Of a stretch of DNA of 64,000 nucleotides, positions 31,454 through 43,571 are shown one piece after another. The stretch is taken from contig CP154956.1 in the NCBI GenBank assembly GCA_039621445.1, forward strand, positions 18,022,221 through 18,086,220. Direction: 5' to 3'. Position 1 is the first letter of the stretch; every line of letters begins with the position of its first letter. Under the pieces are notes generated by a model that was given only the letters and a program-made list of their open reading frames with translations, made no database searches and was not told the origin of the DNA. Both the position numbers and the translations under genes were made by a program. Source of the stretch: Euglena gracilis (Eukaryota; Euglenida; Euglenophyceae; Euglenales).

Positions 31454-32450
31454 ATGACCCCACCCCCAACAACATATCAACTAATCAGGGATGGCATTCA
31501 ACCCCCTTGGGTAAACCCACAGAAATTGTCCACCTACCTAAAAAACAGGGCACATTTGAACATACATCAGGCAGAAAAAACACTTCAGGATTACGAAAAA
31601 ACTGGGTCCGTAAAGAGGGTGAGGGATTCAACCACCCAGCACCTAAACCCCAGGTTTGTGACTTCAAAACCAGAAGGGGGGAAGACAAAATGGAGGTTGA
31701 TAAGCCATTGAAGGACATAAAATCAACAGTTCCAAGTGAAACCTTTCAAGCTGGATCACATCCAGCACATTTTTCCAGTGTTGGAAAAAGGCCACTTTCA
31801 GCAAAAATAGACCTAAATTATGCTTACTTCCACATCCCAGTCAGCCGGTTCCTAAGGCCATTTCTCAGACATCAGGTGGAGGAGCAAACCTGTGAATTCG
31901 AGGCAGGATGTTTTGGCCTAAATGTAATAACCCAAATTTTCTGTTCAAGTATCCTCTGTTTATACAGATCATCTGATTTGGCACAGGTCCAAAGAACCAC
32001 CAGCGTGTTGGGGGGGGGGCACCCTACATCAAAATCAAACGTAAATGTCAAAAATTTCACAAGTGGGAGAGAGTTGTGTCTATTCCCCAGTCCCCCCAAA
32101 TCAGTACCTTTCGTTTGATGATGTCTTATGTGGCAGCAACACGTTTCTTTGTGAAACCCGGAGGCCCGCTTCCGATTTCATTAAAAATATAAATCCAGTA
32201 AAGAAGATACCATTGTTTCTATAAGCAAAAATGTTTTGGCACGGCATGGGGTACCCCCCTGGTGTGGGGACCCCACACCACCAGAGTAAAAGGGTTTTTT
32301 TTACTCAAAGAATTGGGCCTTTCTGCCCAAGAAGTTTGTTAAATTGGTCAGTAGAAAGGTGTGGAGGCTTTCACAACCCACTATCAAAGACTTGGTGCCC
32401 AAGGTGCTTTGGAGAATGCCCTGGACCCCCCTTTTTCAGTGCACAATCTG
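31454..32450 (+). pseudogene. DIRS-like remnant with RT fused to tyrosine recombinase by deletion
   Basis: The DIRS-type RT N-terminal half spans two frames: YQLIRDGIQPPW and NPRFVTSKPEGGKTKWRLIS at 31480-31705, then KRPLSAKIDLNYAYFHIPVS with CEFEAGCFGLN at 31786-31920. Immediately after GLN the frame continues as FCSSILCLYRSSDLAQVQRT (31940-32000), the recombinase catalytic-Arg region. The RT YxDD part, RNase H and the methyltransferase domain are missing. Recombinase sequence goes on in shifted frames (MMSYVAATRFFVKPGGP near 32120; FTTHYQRLGAQ near 32370-32400, with Tyr) and ends at the terminal module at about 32460. Confidence 0.72.
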
Positions 32451-32459
32451 GCCGGCTCC

Positions 32460-32640
32460 TCGGGCTCTGCACTTTGCCCTTCTGAGGCCATACCTTGCTC
32501 GCCGGCGGTGTTGTTTGGATTGTTTGCTCCGTTGGGTTAGGAGGTCCCGCTTAGTGCCTTTTTCGGCGGAACTCGCTTATTCTTAATTTACTCTTCGACA
32601 CACAGAAGAAAGGAACGTCAAATACCTTATCAACATTCAC
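32460..32640 (+). repeat. DIRS terminal A' segment after the recombinase
   Basis: ctcgccggcggtgttgtttg to taggaggtcccgcttagtgcc matches the A' segment at 5494 and 7328, and acacagaagaaaggaacgtc matches 5610. It marks the downstream end of the 31.4-kb DIRS remnant. Confidence 0.55.
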
Positions 32641-33414
32641 AAAAGGGATTCTTGCAGGTTGCAGGTTTTTCGACAAAAATGTTCCCCCGACGCGTCGTGC
32701 CGGTGACTTGCAATATTTTCCACTGACCAACCCTGCTGATACGCCTCATATGTCACCGGCCAAATTTGACCCTTTTTTGCTAACTAAGACCATTGAATTT
32801 TGTAGTCGGTTGAAAAAAGAGTGCACAATAGGACCTGCATTTTCCTGCCGGCAATTGCTGTTTGTTTTTCCTTTCGTCGCGTCTTCTCCTTACTGCTTGG
32901 TTGTCAGTTGCAGTTGGATGGATCGGTGAACTGGAACCTGATGCCCACCCTTGGTAGGCATCTTTTTGGGTGGATTGGGCTCTGGAACCATCTTGCATTT
33001 TTGTTCCGCATGTGAGGTCCCTCTGGACTTGTTCACGGCCTATCCCGGGACTGCTGGACACCCCTTGCTCCACACGTTGGTAAGCTGGGGATTTATGCAC
33101 ACCAAAACCCCTTTAAACGAACGTTTTCACCAATGAGTCTCCAGCAACCTTTGCTGCACCCAATCTGAGGTAATGTCTTGCAAAAGCGTCCAACTCCCAA
33201 AGCTCCCAAAGCCACAAAGCACTCCTGGGGACAAACCAAAAGACTTGTGTATTTTGACTGTGAAACCCCTGGTGCTGAAGCTACAAAAAAATGACGCGGG
33301 GACCCCCAACTGTGTCGACTAATTCTTTCAATCCTGCACAAACTGTTAAGATGTCGTTAGAAAACCATGGTCAAAGGGTGCGGCACGATGTCTGGGGCTC
33401 CGCACTTTGCCTTC
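32641..33414. other. No gene recognised
   Basis: Ordinary sequence between DIRS terminal modules. Short frames only, with no motifs. Confidence 0.35.
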
Positions 33415-33557
33415 GCACTCCCTCGAGGCAAACCGACCAGGGAAGAAGGGACACCGAGGGCGAAGCACAAAGACGTTGTGAGGCCATGCCTTGCTCGCCG
33501 GCGGTTTGTTGTGATTGTTCTGGTGCGCTGAATTAGGAGCCCCTGCTTGGTGCCGCC
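33415..33557 (+). repeat. DIRS terminal module, split by an LTR insertion (left half)
   Basis: ITR core (actccctcgaggcaaaccga to gaagcacaaagac, 33415-33475), then the A' segment to gtgccgcc at 33557. It resumes after the inserted element at 38831 (cgcctcgccggatttggctg). The unbroken version at 7328-7412 shows the pre-insertion site. The second, inverted ITR core is at 38993-39055. Confidence 0.75.
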
Positions 33558-34134
33558 TGTTGGCCGTCGCCCCCCCGACAGCCGGTTTCTCAACATTCCC
33601 CCCGTGATAGGACTCACCCAGTGGGTAGGAAGCTCCGGAAGTCAATTGGAAGGTGAGCAAAATGTTGCAAGTGTTGAAATACAAAAGAAAAGAACGAAGG
33701 AGCAAGGCATTCCATTCCAAAATCATTGTTTGTATGTTCCTCTCACCCACTGCAAGCACAGGTGTGAACCAAGGTGTGCAGGTTGCCTTGTGTGTGCTTT
33801 GCCTTCTGAATCAAGTCTGTACTTCAAAAGGGTCTTATTTGTGGTTTTATTTGAATTCAAGCGAGAAAACCCCAGATTCAGTTTCAAAGTTTTGGATCCT
33901 ACGCCGGTATGCCAACCCAGCCACCCACAGGGGGCGATAAGCCGGGCGTCGGGCCCTGAGCCCTCCGGAGGCTCTTTTTATTGAACACCCTGGGCTGGGT
34001 GGTGACCGTAGGTGGGGGAAAAGGAAGAAGGAGGCCCAGTCGGTCGGGCACTCCATTTCCCAGACGTTACACTTCATTTTTACGTGTCCGGTTCCACACT
34101 TTTACGTTCCCTTTTCCGAAACCCCCCATCGACA

Positions 34135-34146
34135 TGGTAGCAGAGG
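34135..34146 (+). promoter_or_regulatory. Primer-binding site of the 33.5-kb LTR element
   Basis: TGGTAGCAGAGG abuts the LTR end (GACA). It matches the 3' end expected of an initiator methionine tRNA (complement ending CTGCTACCA). Confidence 0.75.
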
Positions 34147-35099
34147 TTTGCTGCTGGGCTGTGCCCAGCAGAATCTTTTTGGAATCTGTGGATTCTTTGG
34201 AATCTGTGCACCAGTTTGTGCTGTAAATCGTGGGTGAGTGTTTTCATCTGGTGTTTTTGCAAATGGAATGGAATCAATCTGTGAACAGGGCTCTGGGGGA
34301 ATGGACACTGAAAAAGGCCCAGATTTTTGCAACTGCCAGTAATAGGAGAACGGGCTAGGTTGAGTGTCAACCGTGAGCCAAGCTCTAAGCTCCAGTAGTT
34401 GACTTGTGTGCATTTTTTTTCTGTGGCTTGTGGTTTTGTCAGTGACTTATTTTCAGCAATTCTTTCCCAAATAAGGCTGTGCTTTTTGAACGAACTGTGG
34501 AGTCCAACCTGGAAGATAATTTTTGTGGCAGAAGTTTTCATTTTCAAGTTTTCATTTTCATTGGTCGTTTTACATTTTTGGCTGTGGGAAAGTCAAGTTC
34601 ACCTTTTCTTCACCAGTGATTCAAGTTTTTCATCGTTTTCTGGTCGTGGATTTTTTTCGGATAAACCTCAGAATGATTGAAGAATGTCATGTGTGAGAAA
34701 CACCATTTTCTCTGGAGTGCACAGTACCCTTTTACTTGTGAGCAGCCAGACAAACAGTTTCAAAAGTTTTTGTTTTGCCAGTCCCAGTTTAACTTTGATC
34801 AGGGTGAGTTCACTGCCCGTGTTGCAGGTGATTAATCCACAGATTGGGACATCATTTCAGTGGGTTTGTGTGCTGGTCCCATGCATTTTTTGGCCTCCGA
34901 GTCCATCATTTGGGAGAGGTTTACTGGTTTGTTCAGTGACGTTTTTCGTGTCTGGGACAGGCATCGACCTGTTCCATTTTCACAGTTTTGTTGTTTCAAA
35001 GTTTCGGTGTGCTTCCAGTGAGGCAGCCCAGTTCCGTTTTGGGGAATTGCCGTTTCGAGGGGGAAAGACACCTCTATCGAACACTGGCAGGCAGAGTAA

Positions 35100-38000
35100 T
35101 TTTCATTCGTTTTTGGGATTGACTGGTCAAAGAGGGGAACCGGGTGTGTAAATCCGGGAGGAACAGACACCCCCGTCGACACACACTTAAGGGCCCAGGG
35201 ATCCTGAGTTCAGTGGTTTTCAGTTTTCAGTTCAGTGTTCAGTGGTTCAGTTTCATTTCAGTGGTTTTGTTTTTGTTTGCAACGTGGGGAATTTTTAGTG
35301 ACCAATCCAAGTTTTCAGCTGATTAATTAACAAGGGGGACGTAGACGGCAGGTGGTCTGCGCAGACCAACTTTTGTGTAAACCCCATGGAAATTCATTTG
35401 GTTGGGACATATGGGTGGTTGCATTTTCTGAGAGCTCCATTCCGGAAAATCTCAGAGTCATCGATAGGGTGCCGTTCAGCTGCATAATCGCCAGAATATT
35501 GTTTCATGAAATTTGGTTGTATTGTCAAGCCTGTTGGGAAACAAAGTCTACCAGAATATTTCTGGAAAAAATCCCAAAGTGGTGGCAAAATTCATTTTTT
35601 CCCTTGACTTGTGCGATATGTTGGCTAGATGGTGAGCCATAACCTCAATCTCATCTGGGTTGGTTTGCTTGGCTGTGGACGGCTGCATAATTTTTCAAAA
35701 CAGCGCTGATTTAGCTGCGTGTTGTGTTGCAGCCTGCTGCTGGGGATGCTAACGTTGTCGTAATGGGATTCCTCCGTTCCCCAATTGGCATGAGATGTTC
35801 GGCAATATGATATACAATGATGCATCTTGGTTTGTTTGTTGTGGTTTGGCCACACCGACAAATCAGACTGTGATGGGTGTTGTGAGGAGGCAGCCATAGG
35901 GTCCAGTTTCAGTGGATGTTTGTTGCTGTTTTTGGTTTTTTGTTTCTTTTTTCCCCTCGTGCAGGTTTTCAACTCAACAACACAAGGAGCAAGTTCGTGA
36001 ATTTCACCGAGGAGAATAGATCAAGAATTGTAATTTGGACTACACAAGCAGAATTTCGTCACCACGGTGGGCACTTGAAGTGGTAATGTTACCCCTGGGA
36101 AGTTTAATGATGAGCCTTGGTGTGTCGAAGCCTGGGCTGATAATTGGTTTTGATTCATGGCTGAAGCCCAGGATTCATTTTCCTGCTCTTGTACAGACTC
36201 AACTCTCCCCACGCGGTGTGGCCACGCCGTAAGGGGGGGGGGGCTGCCTAAATAGTCTGGGAGCAAGAATCAGCTTATTTTTTCTCCAGTGAAGAATTTT
36301 GGAGGAATAAAGTTGTAAATGGGTTCTCCCATCATTTGTGGGGGGGGTCCATTTGGCTGAGTGCACCGAAGTAATTGTTATGACAACTGGATTAATTTCT
36401 TTGGAGTACCGAGCCTCGGGATTGAGCGTTCAATTTTTTCTGACTTTTGGATCCTGGCAGATTTTCGGCTCGTGTGAACCCTGAGTGTCTGGACCTCTGC
36501 CACCCTGTGTGCTGTGGGGGGGGGGGGGCTCAGCGAAGCCTGATCCTGTGACTAATTCGGCTTTGGTGGAGCTGAACTTTGTTTTTGCAATCAGTTTGGG
36601 AATGTGAATCCCAGGTTGAATTAACTGAGGTTTTGCCCTCCGGCCCTTTTGCGGGGGGGGGCAGTGCGACGTCCCATCCTTTGGAGTTGTTTCATTTCAT
36701 TCGGGTTGGACATGACAGCCTAGGTTTGTCATTTTTTTGGGTTTGGAGGCGGAAGCCAGGATATGCCCCTTGCCTCTTGTGGGGGGGGGGGGCAGCAAAA
36801 AATCGCCTTGAGTGCGAGACTTGGATTTGAATTTTTGGGACTGAGTTTGCCAAGTCGTTTGACCCGCATTGCCTCGTGTAAATGAGCAGGGGGGGGCATG
36901 GTAATCGCGTTTTTGCCCGCCTTCCCCTTTTGAAGGGGGGGGCAGTGATAAATTTTCTGGCTGAGAAAGCGGAAGTGAATTTTTTAAGGTTTTTGAATTT
37001 GCTGGGAACCCCCGACCCTCACGGTTGTGTTGCCCGGGGGGGGGGGGCAGATCGGTTGGTTATCACGGATATTGTGATTCGGTTTGGCAGTCTGTGCAGT
37101 CCACAGTTGTCGGATGTTGTGTGGCTGACTTTGGGTTTGGAGATTGGATTTCCCGGTTGTATTTGTTGAGGGCTTTTGCAGGCCTTGCTTTTGTGGAGGA
37201 TTCATCTGTGTTGGGGAAAAAAACCTGGGATTTTTATTTTTTTTCCAAGGAGATAACCGAGTTCGGATTGTGCAGACTTCGGTTTGGATTTTGACAACTG
37301 TGATTTTCATGGAACATTCGAACTCGGGGGGAGCGGTGGACCCTCCTCATTTCAGGCCCAGGCGTGTGGGCCATTTTCTGAGAGCCACGTGTTGCGGCTG
37401 AACGCCAAACGGATGCCCTGTGGTTTTTTGTTCATTTTTTCGGTGGGCCATTGGGATACCCTTTCCCGAAAGAAAGACTTCCAGACACATTGTCGGTTGG
37501 TTTTTCCTTTGGAGCAAACAATACGTGATCCCACACCACACACCCCACCGCACCCGCACATTGTACAGTACTCCACTGTTTATTCACTTACCCTCACCTC
37601 ATTACGCTCACTGTCCTGTTGCATTAACCCAATTTTCGCTGCCTTTGTTCTCGCTCTCGCCTCCGCCATCAATTTTCTCTTCACTGGAAAGGAATGCTTC
37701 GCTCTTCCTTTTTAGTACCCAATCAAAGAATTATGCCAGGCACTGTGAGCCAAGTCCCTGATTCCAAAGAAATTCATTTCTTCAAAAAAAATCGACGTTC
37801 AGATGTTATTTTTCGGATGCTTTCCTTCCTCACCAGAGAAAATGTTTTTGAACACTGCCAACGGGACACTTTAATAAAGGCAGTGTGAGGGACAGGCCTG
37901 TGGGGAAGTGTGCCCGAAGTTTTTTTTGTTTTCGATTCTTTCATGGTTTCAATATTCCTTATGCATACACAAGTTCGGACTCAAAAAAGTACAAGAATTC

Positions 38001-38252
38001 CCCCACATTTTTTGTGGGACGTTTCTTTGATCCTTCCATCGGTGGTGGGGGGGGCTGGCCCCGTTATCACCTGATTTTTCAGGTGCCCCTAAAAGCACTG
38101 TCAAGTTGCTGGGGGGGGGGTCACCACAGAACTTCAAAAAAAATTTAAAAATGCACACAGAGGCCAAAAAAGGCCCAACCTTAAAAAAAATGAATTTTCC
38201 CCTGTTCGGGGGGGGGGCAAAATTGGTCCGACTAACGTCGCAAGGGAGGGGG
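35100..38252. other. Internal region of the LARD-like element
   Basis: Seven or more G9-G12 runs (36231, 36518, 36652, 36781, 37036, 38047, 38111) are spaced through otherwise ordinary, T-rich sequence. The longest frame is about 155 codons and has no recognisable motif. No gene seen. Confidence 0.5.
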
Positions 38253-38830
38253 TGTCGGCCGTCGGCCCCCAGACAGCCGGTTTCTCAACATTCCCCCCGC
38301 GATAGGACTCACCCAGTGGGTAGGTAGCTCCAGAAGTCAATTGAAAGGTGAGCAAAATGTTGCAAGTCTTGAAATACAAAAGAAAAGAATGAAGGAGCAA
38401 TGCATTCCATTCCAAAATCATTGTTTGTATGTTCCTCTCACCCACTGCAAGCACAGGTGTGAACCAAGGTGTGCAGGTTGCCTTGTGTGTGCTTTGCCTT
38501 CTGAATCAAGTCCGTACTTCAAAAGGGTCTTATTTGTGGTTTTCTTTGAATTCAAGAGAGAAAGCCCCCAGATTCAGTTTCAAAATTTTAGATCCTACGC
38601 CGGTATGCCAACCCAGCCACTCACAGGGGACGAAAAGCCGGGCCTCCGGCCCTGAGCCCTCCGGAGGCTCTTTTTCTTGAAAACCCTGGGGCTGGGTGGT
38701 GACCGTAGGTGGGGGAAAAGGAAGAAGAGGCCCAGTCGGTCGGGCACTCCATTTCCCAGACATTACATTTCGTTTTTCCGTGTCCGGTTCCACACTTTTA
38801 CGTTGCATTTTCCGAAACCCCCCACCGACA

Positions 38831-39070
38831 CGCCTCGCCGGATTTGGCTGCATTGTCTCCGACGTGGCGACCGTGGCACTGTCTCCTTCTCTTGGGGGGT
38901 CCCCCCCCTCTCCCCCCACTGGCCCCCATCTTCTGACCGAGGGCGCTTGAAGACAAATGTTTTAATGTGGGGGGGGGGTCGGGCTCTCAATGTCTTTGTG
39001 CTTCGCCCTCGGTGTCCCTTCCTCCCTGGTTGGTTTGCCTCGAGGGAGTACGAGACATCTCCGCACTTTG
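38831..39070 (-). repeat. DIRS terminal module, right half, with inverted ITR core
   Basis: Continues the module interrupted at 33557: cgcctcgccggatttggctg, a C/G block, then the inverted ITR core (ctttgtgcttcgccctcgg to cctcgagggagtacgag, 38995-39055). Confidence 0.65.
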
Positions 39071-39640
39071 TCCTTGTGAGGCCAGATTGTGCACTGAAAA
39101 AAGGGGGCCAGGGCATTCTCTAAAGCACATTGGACACCAAGTGTTTTTTTTTGTAGTGGGTTGTGAAAGCCTCCGCCCCCTTATACTGACCAATTTCACA
39201 AACTTCTTGAGCAGAAAGGCCAGTTTTTTTTTTAACCAACCTCTGCCTCTCTGGTGGTGTGGGGTCCCCAAACCTGGGTGGTACCCCCTTTTTGGTAAGA
39301 AATTTTTTCGGTGATGGATGCAGTGAGATCTGCCTTAATGGCTTTATAGGGAGGTTTTGACGCAATTAAAAGGGGACCCCCAGGTGTAAGAAAGAAACGT
39401 GTTGCTGCCACATAAGCCATCATTAAATGAAAGGGACTTATTTTGGGGCACTAGGGAATGGAGACAACTCTTTCCCACTTGTAGAGTTTTTGACCTTTAC
39501 ATTTAATTTTTATATAGGCTGCCCCCTCCCCCAACACACTGGTGGTTCTTTGGACCTGTGCCAAAATCTTAACTTATGTATAAACAGAGAATTCGTGAAC
39601 AGAAGATGAGTTGTGTACACAATGTACATATGTCAGAGGG
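39071..39640 (-). pseudogene. DIRS-like tyrosine recombinase C-terminal remnant
   Basis: Minus-strand frames give MMAYVAATRFFLTPGGPLLI (about 39420-39360), then PHTTREAEVG with an HxxR motif (near 39250), LSAQEVCEIGQYKGAEAF and TTHYKK with the Tyr (near 39150). The upstream end (39560-39640) matches the cgtgagcaaaaaataagttg region of the array copies, at lower identity. Several frameshifts; no RT. Confidence 0.7.
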
Positions 39641-39679
39641 CAGGGGGGACTGTGCCATCCCCAGGAGGATTGGGAGGGG

Positions 39680-40105
39680 TTGGTACCAGGCAGCATGAAC
39701 ACCATGACACTGTGCATAGCAGCAATCTGCAGAATGTACAGTGGCATGCCAGATAGTACTATTCCATGTTCTGCAACACAAATTGCAGAATTAGGAATAG
39801 CCTATCCTATCTCGGATCTGCCTTCTCTTTTCACAGGTGGTATTCGTCTTCTTTTGCTTTATGTTTCATTAGGCCAAAAGGGCAATTCAAAGATTTGAAG
39901 ACTTGAACTCCGATAGGAGAACAGAACTGGAACTGAAGTTCCAAAAACCCAACTGGTTTGCCTTGTGCTCTGCATAAGCCCAAAGGCAATAAAAACTGAT
40001 AGTTAAGTGAAAGACTTTCTTTTTTGTTACTCTCCTGGTTCTGTTCCCACGGGAGGGTATAAGTAGGCCGACAGGCAGTGGGAATAGAGTCAGGGGACGT
40101 ACACT
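39680..40105 (+). repeat. 5' LTR of the decayed plus-strand Gag element
   Basis: It is homologous, in inverse orientation, to LTRs 54801-55212 and 63256-63667. It starts near ggtaccaggcagc and ends gacgtacact directly before a TGGTAGCAGA primer site at 40106. A TATA-like gggtataagtagg lies at about 40053. The first bases are degraded and no matching 3' LTR was found. Confidence 0.75.
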
Positions 40106-40120
40106 TGGTAGCAGATTAGG
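40106..40120 (+). promoter_or_regulatory. Primer-binding site of the plus-strand Gag element
   Basis: TGGTAGCAGATTAGG directly follows the LTR end, in the same position as in the related minus-strand element. Confidence 0.7.
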
Positions 40121-40360
40121 TTTCTTTCCTACTCTCTTCTCCCCAACACCCCCCACTCTTTCATTAGTTGACTTCAAACGGTCGGTGGTTCTGTGCCGTA
40201 TAGGCGACACAGCAACTACAAGCCGTTTGTGGCCAACTTGTACACGAAAGCACAAGCTTCAGGAGGCTCTGGGCAGTATACGCTGCCACAACCTTCTGGG
40301 TTTGTTCATTTGCTTACTTTTTGGGGTTTACTGTGCTTGTTTCTGCAAATAAATAAAAAT

Positions 40361-43300
40361 ATGCAGAGCTAAAGCACCAACACATCAAAAGCTTTGATTA
40401 GTTCTTTGAGACAGTTTGACGAAGATTTGTCGCGAGAGTATATGCTCCAACCCAGGTGTGTGGCCCTATATGGGGCAACTCCCAGCTCTATTGAGCATCC
40501 CCCCACCCCAGTTTTCAGCTCTATTGAGCATCCTCTTACCCTAATTTTAAGCTCTACCGAGCATTCCCTCACCCCGCTTTCGAGTTCTATCGAGCTTTCC
40601 CCCCACAGCTCTATCGAGCAACCCCCCACCAAAAGGGTCCACACCTAACGGTGTCCAGCTCTATCGAGCATCCCCCCACAGTGGCCAGCTCTATCGAGCA
40701 ATTACCTCCAACCCTCAGCTCTATAGAGCATTCCACCACCGTTCCCAGCTGTATCGAGCATTCCAACACCCAAAGGGTGCAACACCTAGCGGTATTAAGC
40801 TCCATCGAGCATTTCCCCACCCAGGAGATTCCACACCTAACAGTGTTTGATGTCGGCGATAACCCCGCTGCGCAATGGGTGCAACGCCTATCGGCGTGTG
40901 GCTCTATCGAGAAACCCATCACCCAGTGTGATTATCAGCCTTTGCTGCAAAGTCAGGCATCTTGTTGTACTTCTCTGCATCAGGATGTCGGAACGGTGCC
41001 TACAGGCACAATTGACAAACAACCAACTGATGTGGTTCGCCGCATGCTGGCATGTCCTCCAAAGGAGGACACACCTGCAGAAAACTCTCAGAGACTGAGC
41101 GAAAATTTGTGTGAGATGCAATCCAGCAATGATGTGGCATTTTTGCACATGCAACATAGTTTGCAAAGTTTGTTTACAAAAGTGGAGCCAATAACGGCAC
41201 TTTTGAGCACAAAAATCCTGATATGGCAGCTTTTGTACCTTGGAGTAGTTCGATACCCTAGCTGCTGCATTCCAGGAAGCGCATCAGCGCGTTATGCAAC
41301 TGAGCCGTGAATCGGCAAATTTTCGCCATATGCACACCCAACCTGGTGAAGGTTTCGCTTCCAGCACTTATGTGCAGCAATTGGAGGAAATATATTCCCG
41401 GTTGGAGCGAAAATCATGTAGGTGTGGTGAAAATTCTGCTGAAATAACAAGTTTTTACGCCCTTATCGCGAATATCGCAAGCAGGCAGGATGCTTACCAC
41501 CAACGGTGGCAGAATAATATTGTTGACATCCAAACCACAATTGCGGAGTTGCAGAACCGCAATGCGGTACCATGTTCACATAATTTAGAATTTCAGCGAT
41601 TTTCTGCAGATATGTCAGGAAAAAATTTTGTGATGGTCCGATACGGACCTAGGAAACAGTGAATCAGCAAGTCAAAAACTTGCAAAAAGATTTATCAGCG
41701 CTATACGCGCAAGTTTCGGTGTTTTTGGAACAGCCAATGGCTGAAAACGTGCGGAATCCGCAAAATACCCCTCCTTCCAAACCATCTCGACAACTGGAGT
41801 CCATTTCCGAAGCGGTGCACACTCTAGCTGTGCGACTACGGGAATTGGAAAGTGGTTTTGGAAAAATTTCGCAAGATTTCCGGTCTTTTTCTGACAAAAT
41901 CCCTCTTCTGGACGATATGTACAAACACCGCAGGCGTATTAAGCGTTTGCAGGAAGATATTGGTGCAATCACCGATCATCTGAAACTTCTCGATGATTTG
42001 GAGAAAAATTTTCGTTTTGCAGAAAATTTGGATGAAGTACACGCACAATTGCGTTTTTTACAACAGAAATTCGATATGGGTGTTGTAGGCACAATTGCCG
42101 CAGATTCCAGCTCCAAAAGCGCTAATAGCGCACCTGTGGCAGAGCCTATTGGCACATTGCCACAAAATTACGATTCTGCTCATGCAGTGGTCCCTCCCCC
42201 AGCGGTACCAGTCCCAATGGACCGTTTTTTGGATGATGCGGTTGGTTTTCAAGAGAAAGCCAAGCGAAACCATCAAGGAAATCGAAAAATCTGGGAATAT
42301 GAACTTTGTTGCGGTATGAGCCGCACTCCCGCACATGGTATTGATCCTGAGATGCATCAGCATCACCATTCGTGCATTCGCGATTCACCAAGTTTGCAAG
42401 GTACCTATGGTACACGTAGTGGAAAATTGAATGCGCATTCGCAAAATACACCCAAAAGTACACTTGGTGCAACCACCGAGGTACCCGCGCATGGTGCGGT
42501 TTTGCGCCCAGGCCCATCCTCCTTGAATACCACCGAAGGGCCATGGGAGTCTCAGAAAGATATCAAAGGAATCATCGCTATCGCGAAAAAGTTGAAGCCC
42601 CAATGGGATGGTGACCCCACAACGTGGAAACAGTTTTGGCGTGATTGCGAATATTATTGGGATCTGAACGGATCAACCCATAACGGAAACCCAGAGGTAA
42701 TCAAAATGGTGTTTATAGATTGCCTACCTGGGGACGAAAAAGGAACGCGCCAGACAATTGGTCATTATCCGAGGACGCGTTTCTTTTCAAAATTTAGTGG
42801 AGCAATATGTTTCCTCTTGCTCCAGTATGGTGTCCAGAATAACTCTGGAAAAAAAATGGAGGCAATGTGCCCCACATGACCGAAAATGGAAGTCGATAGA
42901 CTTATGGTATTCAACATGGCTTGGATTAGCAGCCGAAGTTTACAAATTAGGTGAAACCCAAATCAAGGAGCAATTTGACGCAGTATTACTGCACTTTGTA
43001 CCCAAAATTATCAAAGAAATTCACCGCGAGGAACTCGCGGTACATGTTTTGACGCTCGATGAGCGATGGAACTATGTTTCCAAACAACTGAAGCAATCAC
43101 AGCTTCTTGGTCAAATACAATCGGCTTATATGAGCCACCCCACAGTCGGAATACACGGTGTCTAAGTTAGTTCGTTGAAAAAAGTAGCATCCCCACCAAA
43201 AACCGCAATGGCGGGATCAAAATCGCGCAATTCGCGCGTTTTCAGATCAATTTTTGGACAAATCGTGCTTTCTGTGTAACCAAACGGGTCACACATCTCG

Positions 43301-43571
43301 CCATTGTCCAAATCTTGCCGAATCGCAAAAATACCAAAACAGGTTTGATACCAGTAAATATCCGCACTCGCGATCCAAATGTTCGCATTGCGGATCCTAT
43401 AACCACCATTCATCTAATTGTCGCTATGCGACATCTCCCCACTCAAGCCAAAGTCACCGCGATATAAATCGCAGTTCAAAAGAACATTCCTCAGCCAAAA
43501 GGCAGAAGACTGTTTTTGAAAAGTCCTCTATCGAGGAAAATGACCCGGCTTGGGGCAGGGAGGGGGAATAA
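40361..43571 (+). pseudogene. Decayed Gag with SSIEHPPT repeats and CCHC knuckles
   Basis: This is the homologue of the intact Gag at 59503-62862. The ATG at 40361 is followed by an in-frame TAA at 40370. The rest is spread over six shifted frames: SIEH-type repeats 40480-40900, coiled-coil part 41290-42060, Gag core QWDGDPTTWKQFWRDCEYYW (42600-42660), then SCFLCNQTGHTSRHCPN (43265-43315) and CSHCGSYNHHSSNC (43380-43425). It cannot make a full protein. Confidence 0.85.

Larger units (their letters stand above)
33554..38834 (+). mobile_element. Large LTR element without recognisable genes (LARD-like), TSD cgcc
   Basis: LTRs 33558-34134 (577 bp) and 38253-38830 (578 bp) begin TGTTGG or TGTCGG and end GACA. 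The target duplication cgcc lies at 33554-33557 and 38831-38834. The primer site TGGTAGCAGAGG begins at 34135, directly after the LTR. A polypurine tract aagggaggggg precedes the 3' LTR. The internal 4.1 kb has only short frames and scattered G runs, and I see no Gag, protease, RT or integrase motif, so it would depend on another element. The LTRs have clearly diverged. Confidence 0.88.

Noticed and set aside
33930-33985. Stem-loop with T run (ctgagccctccggaggctctttt) as a bacterial-type terminator or tRNA piece
   Set aside because: It lies within an LTR and recurs in the other LTR (38650); in a eukaryotic element it is more likely near the RNA 3' end, and no tRNA arms are present.
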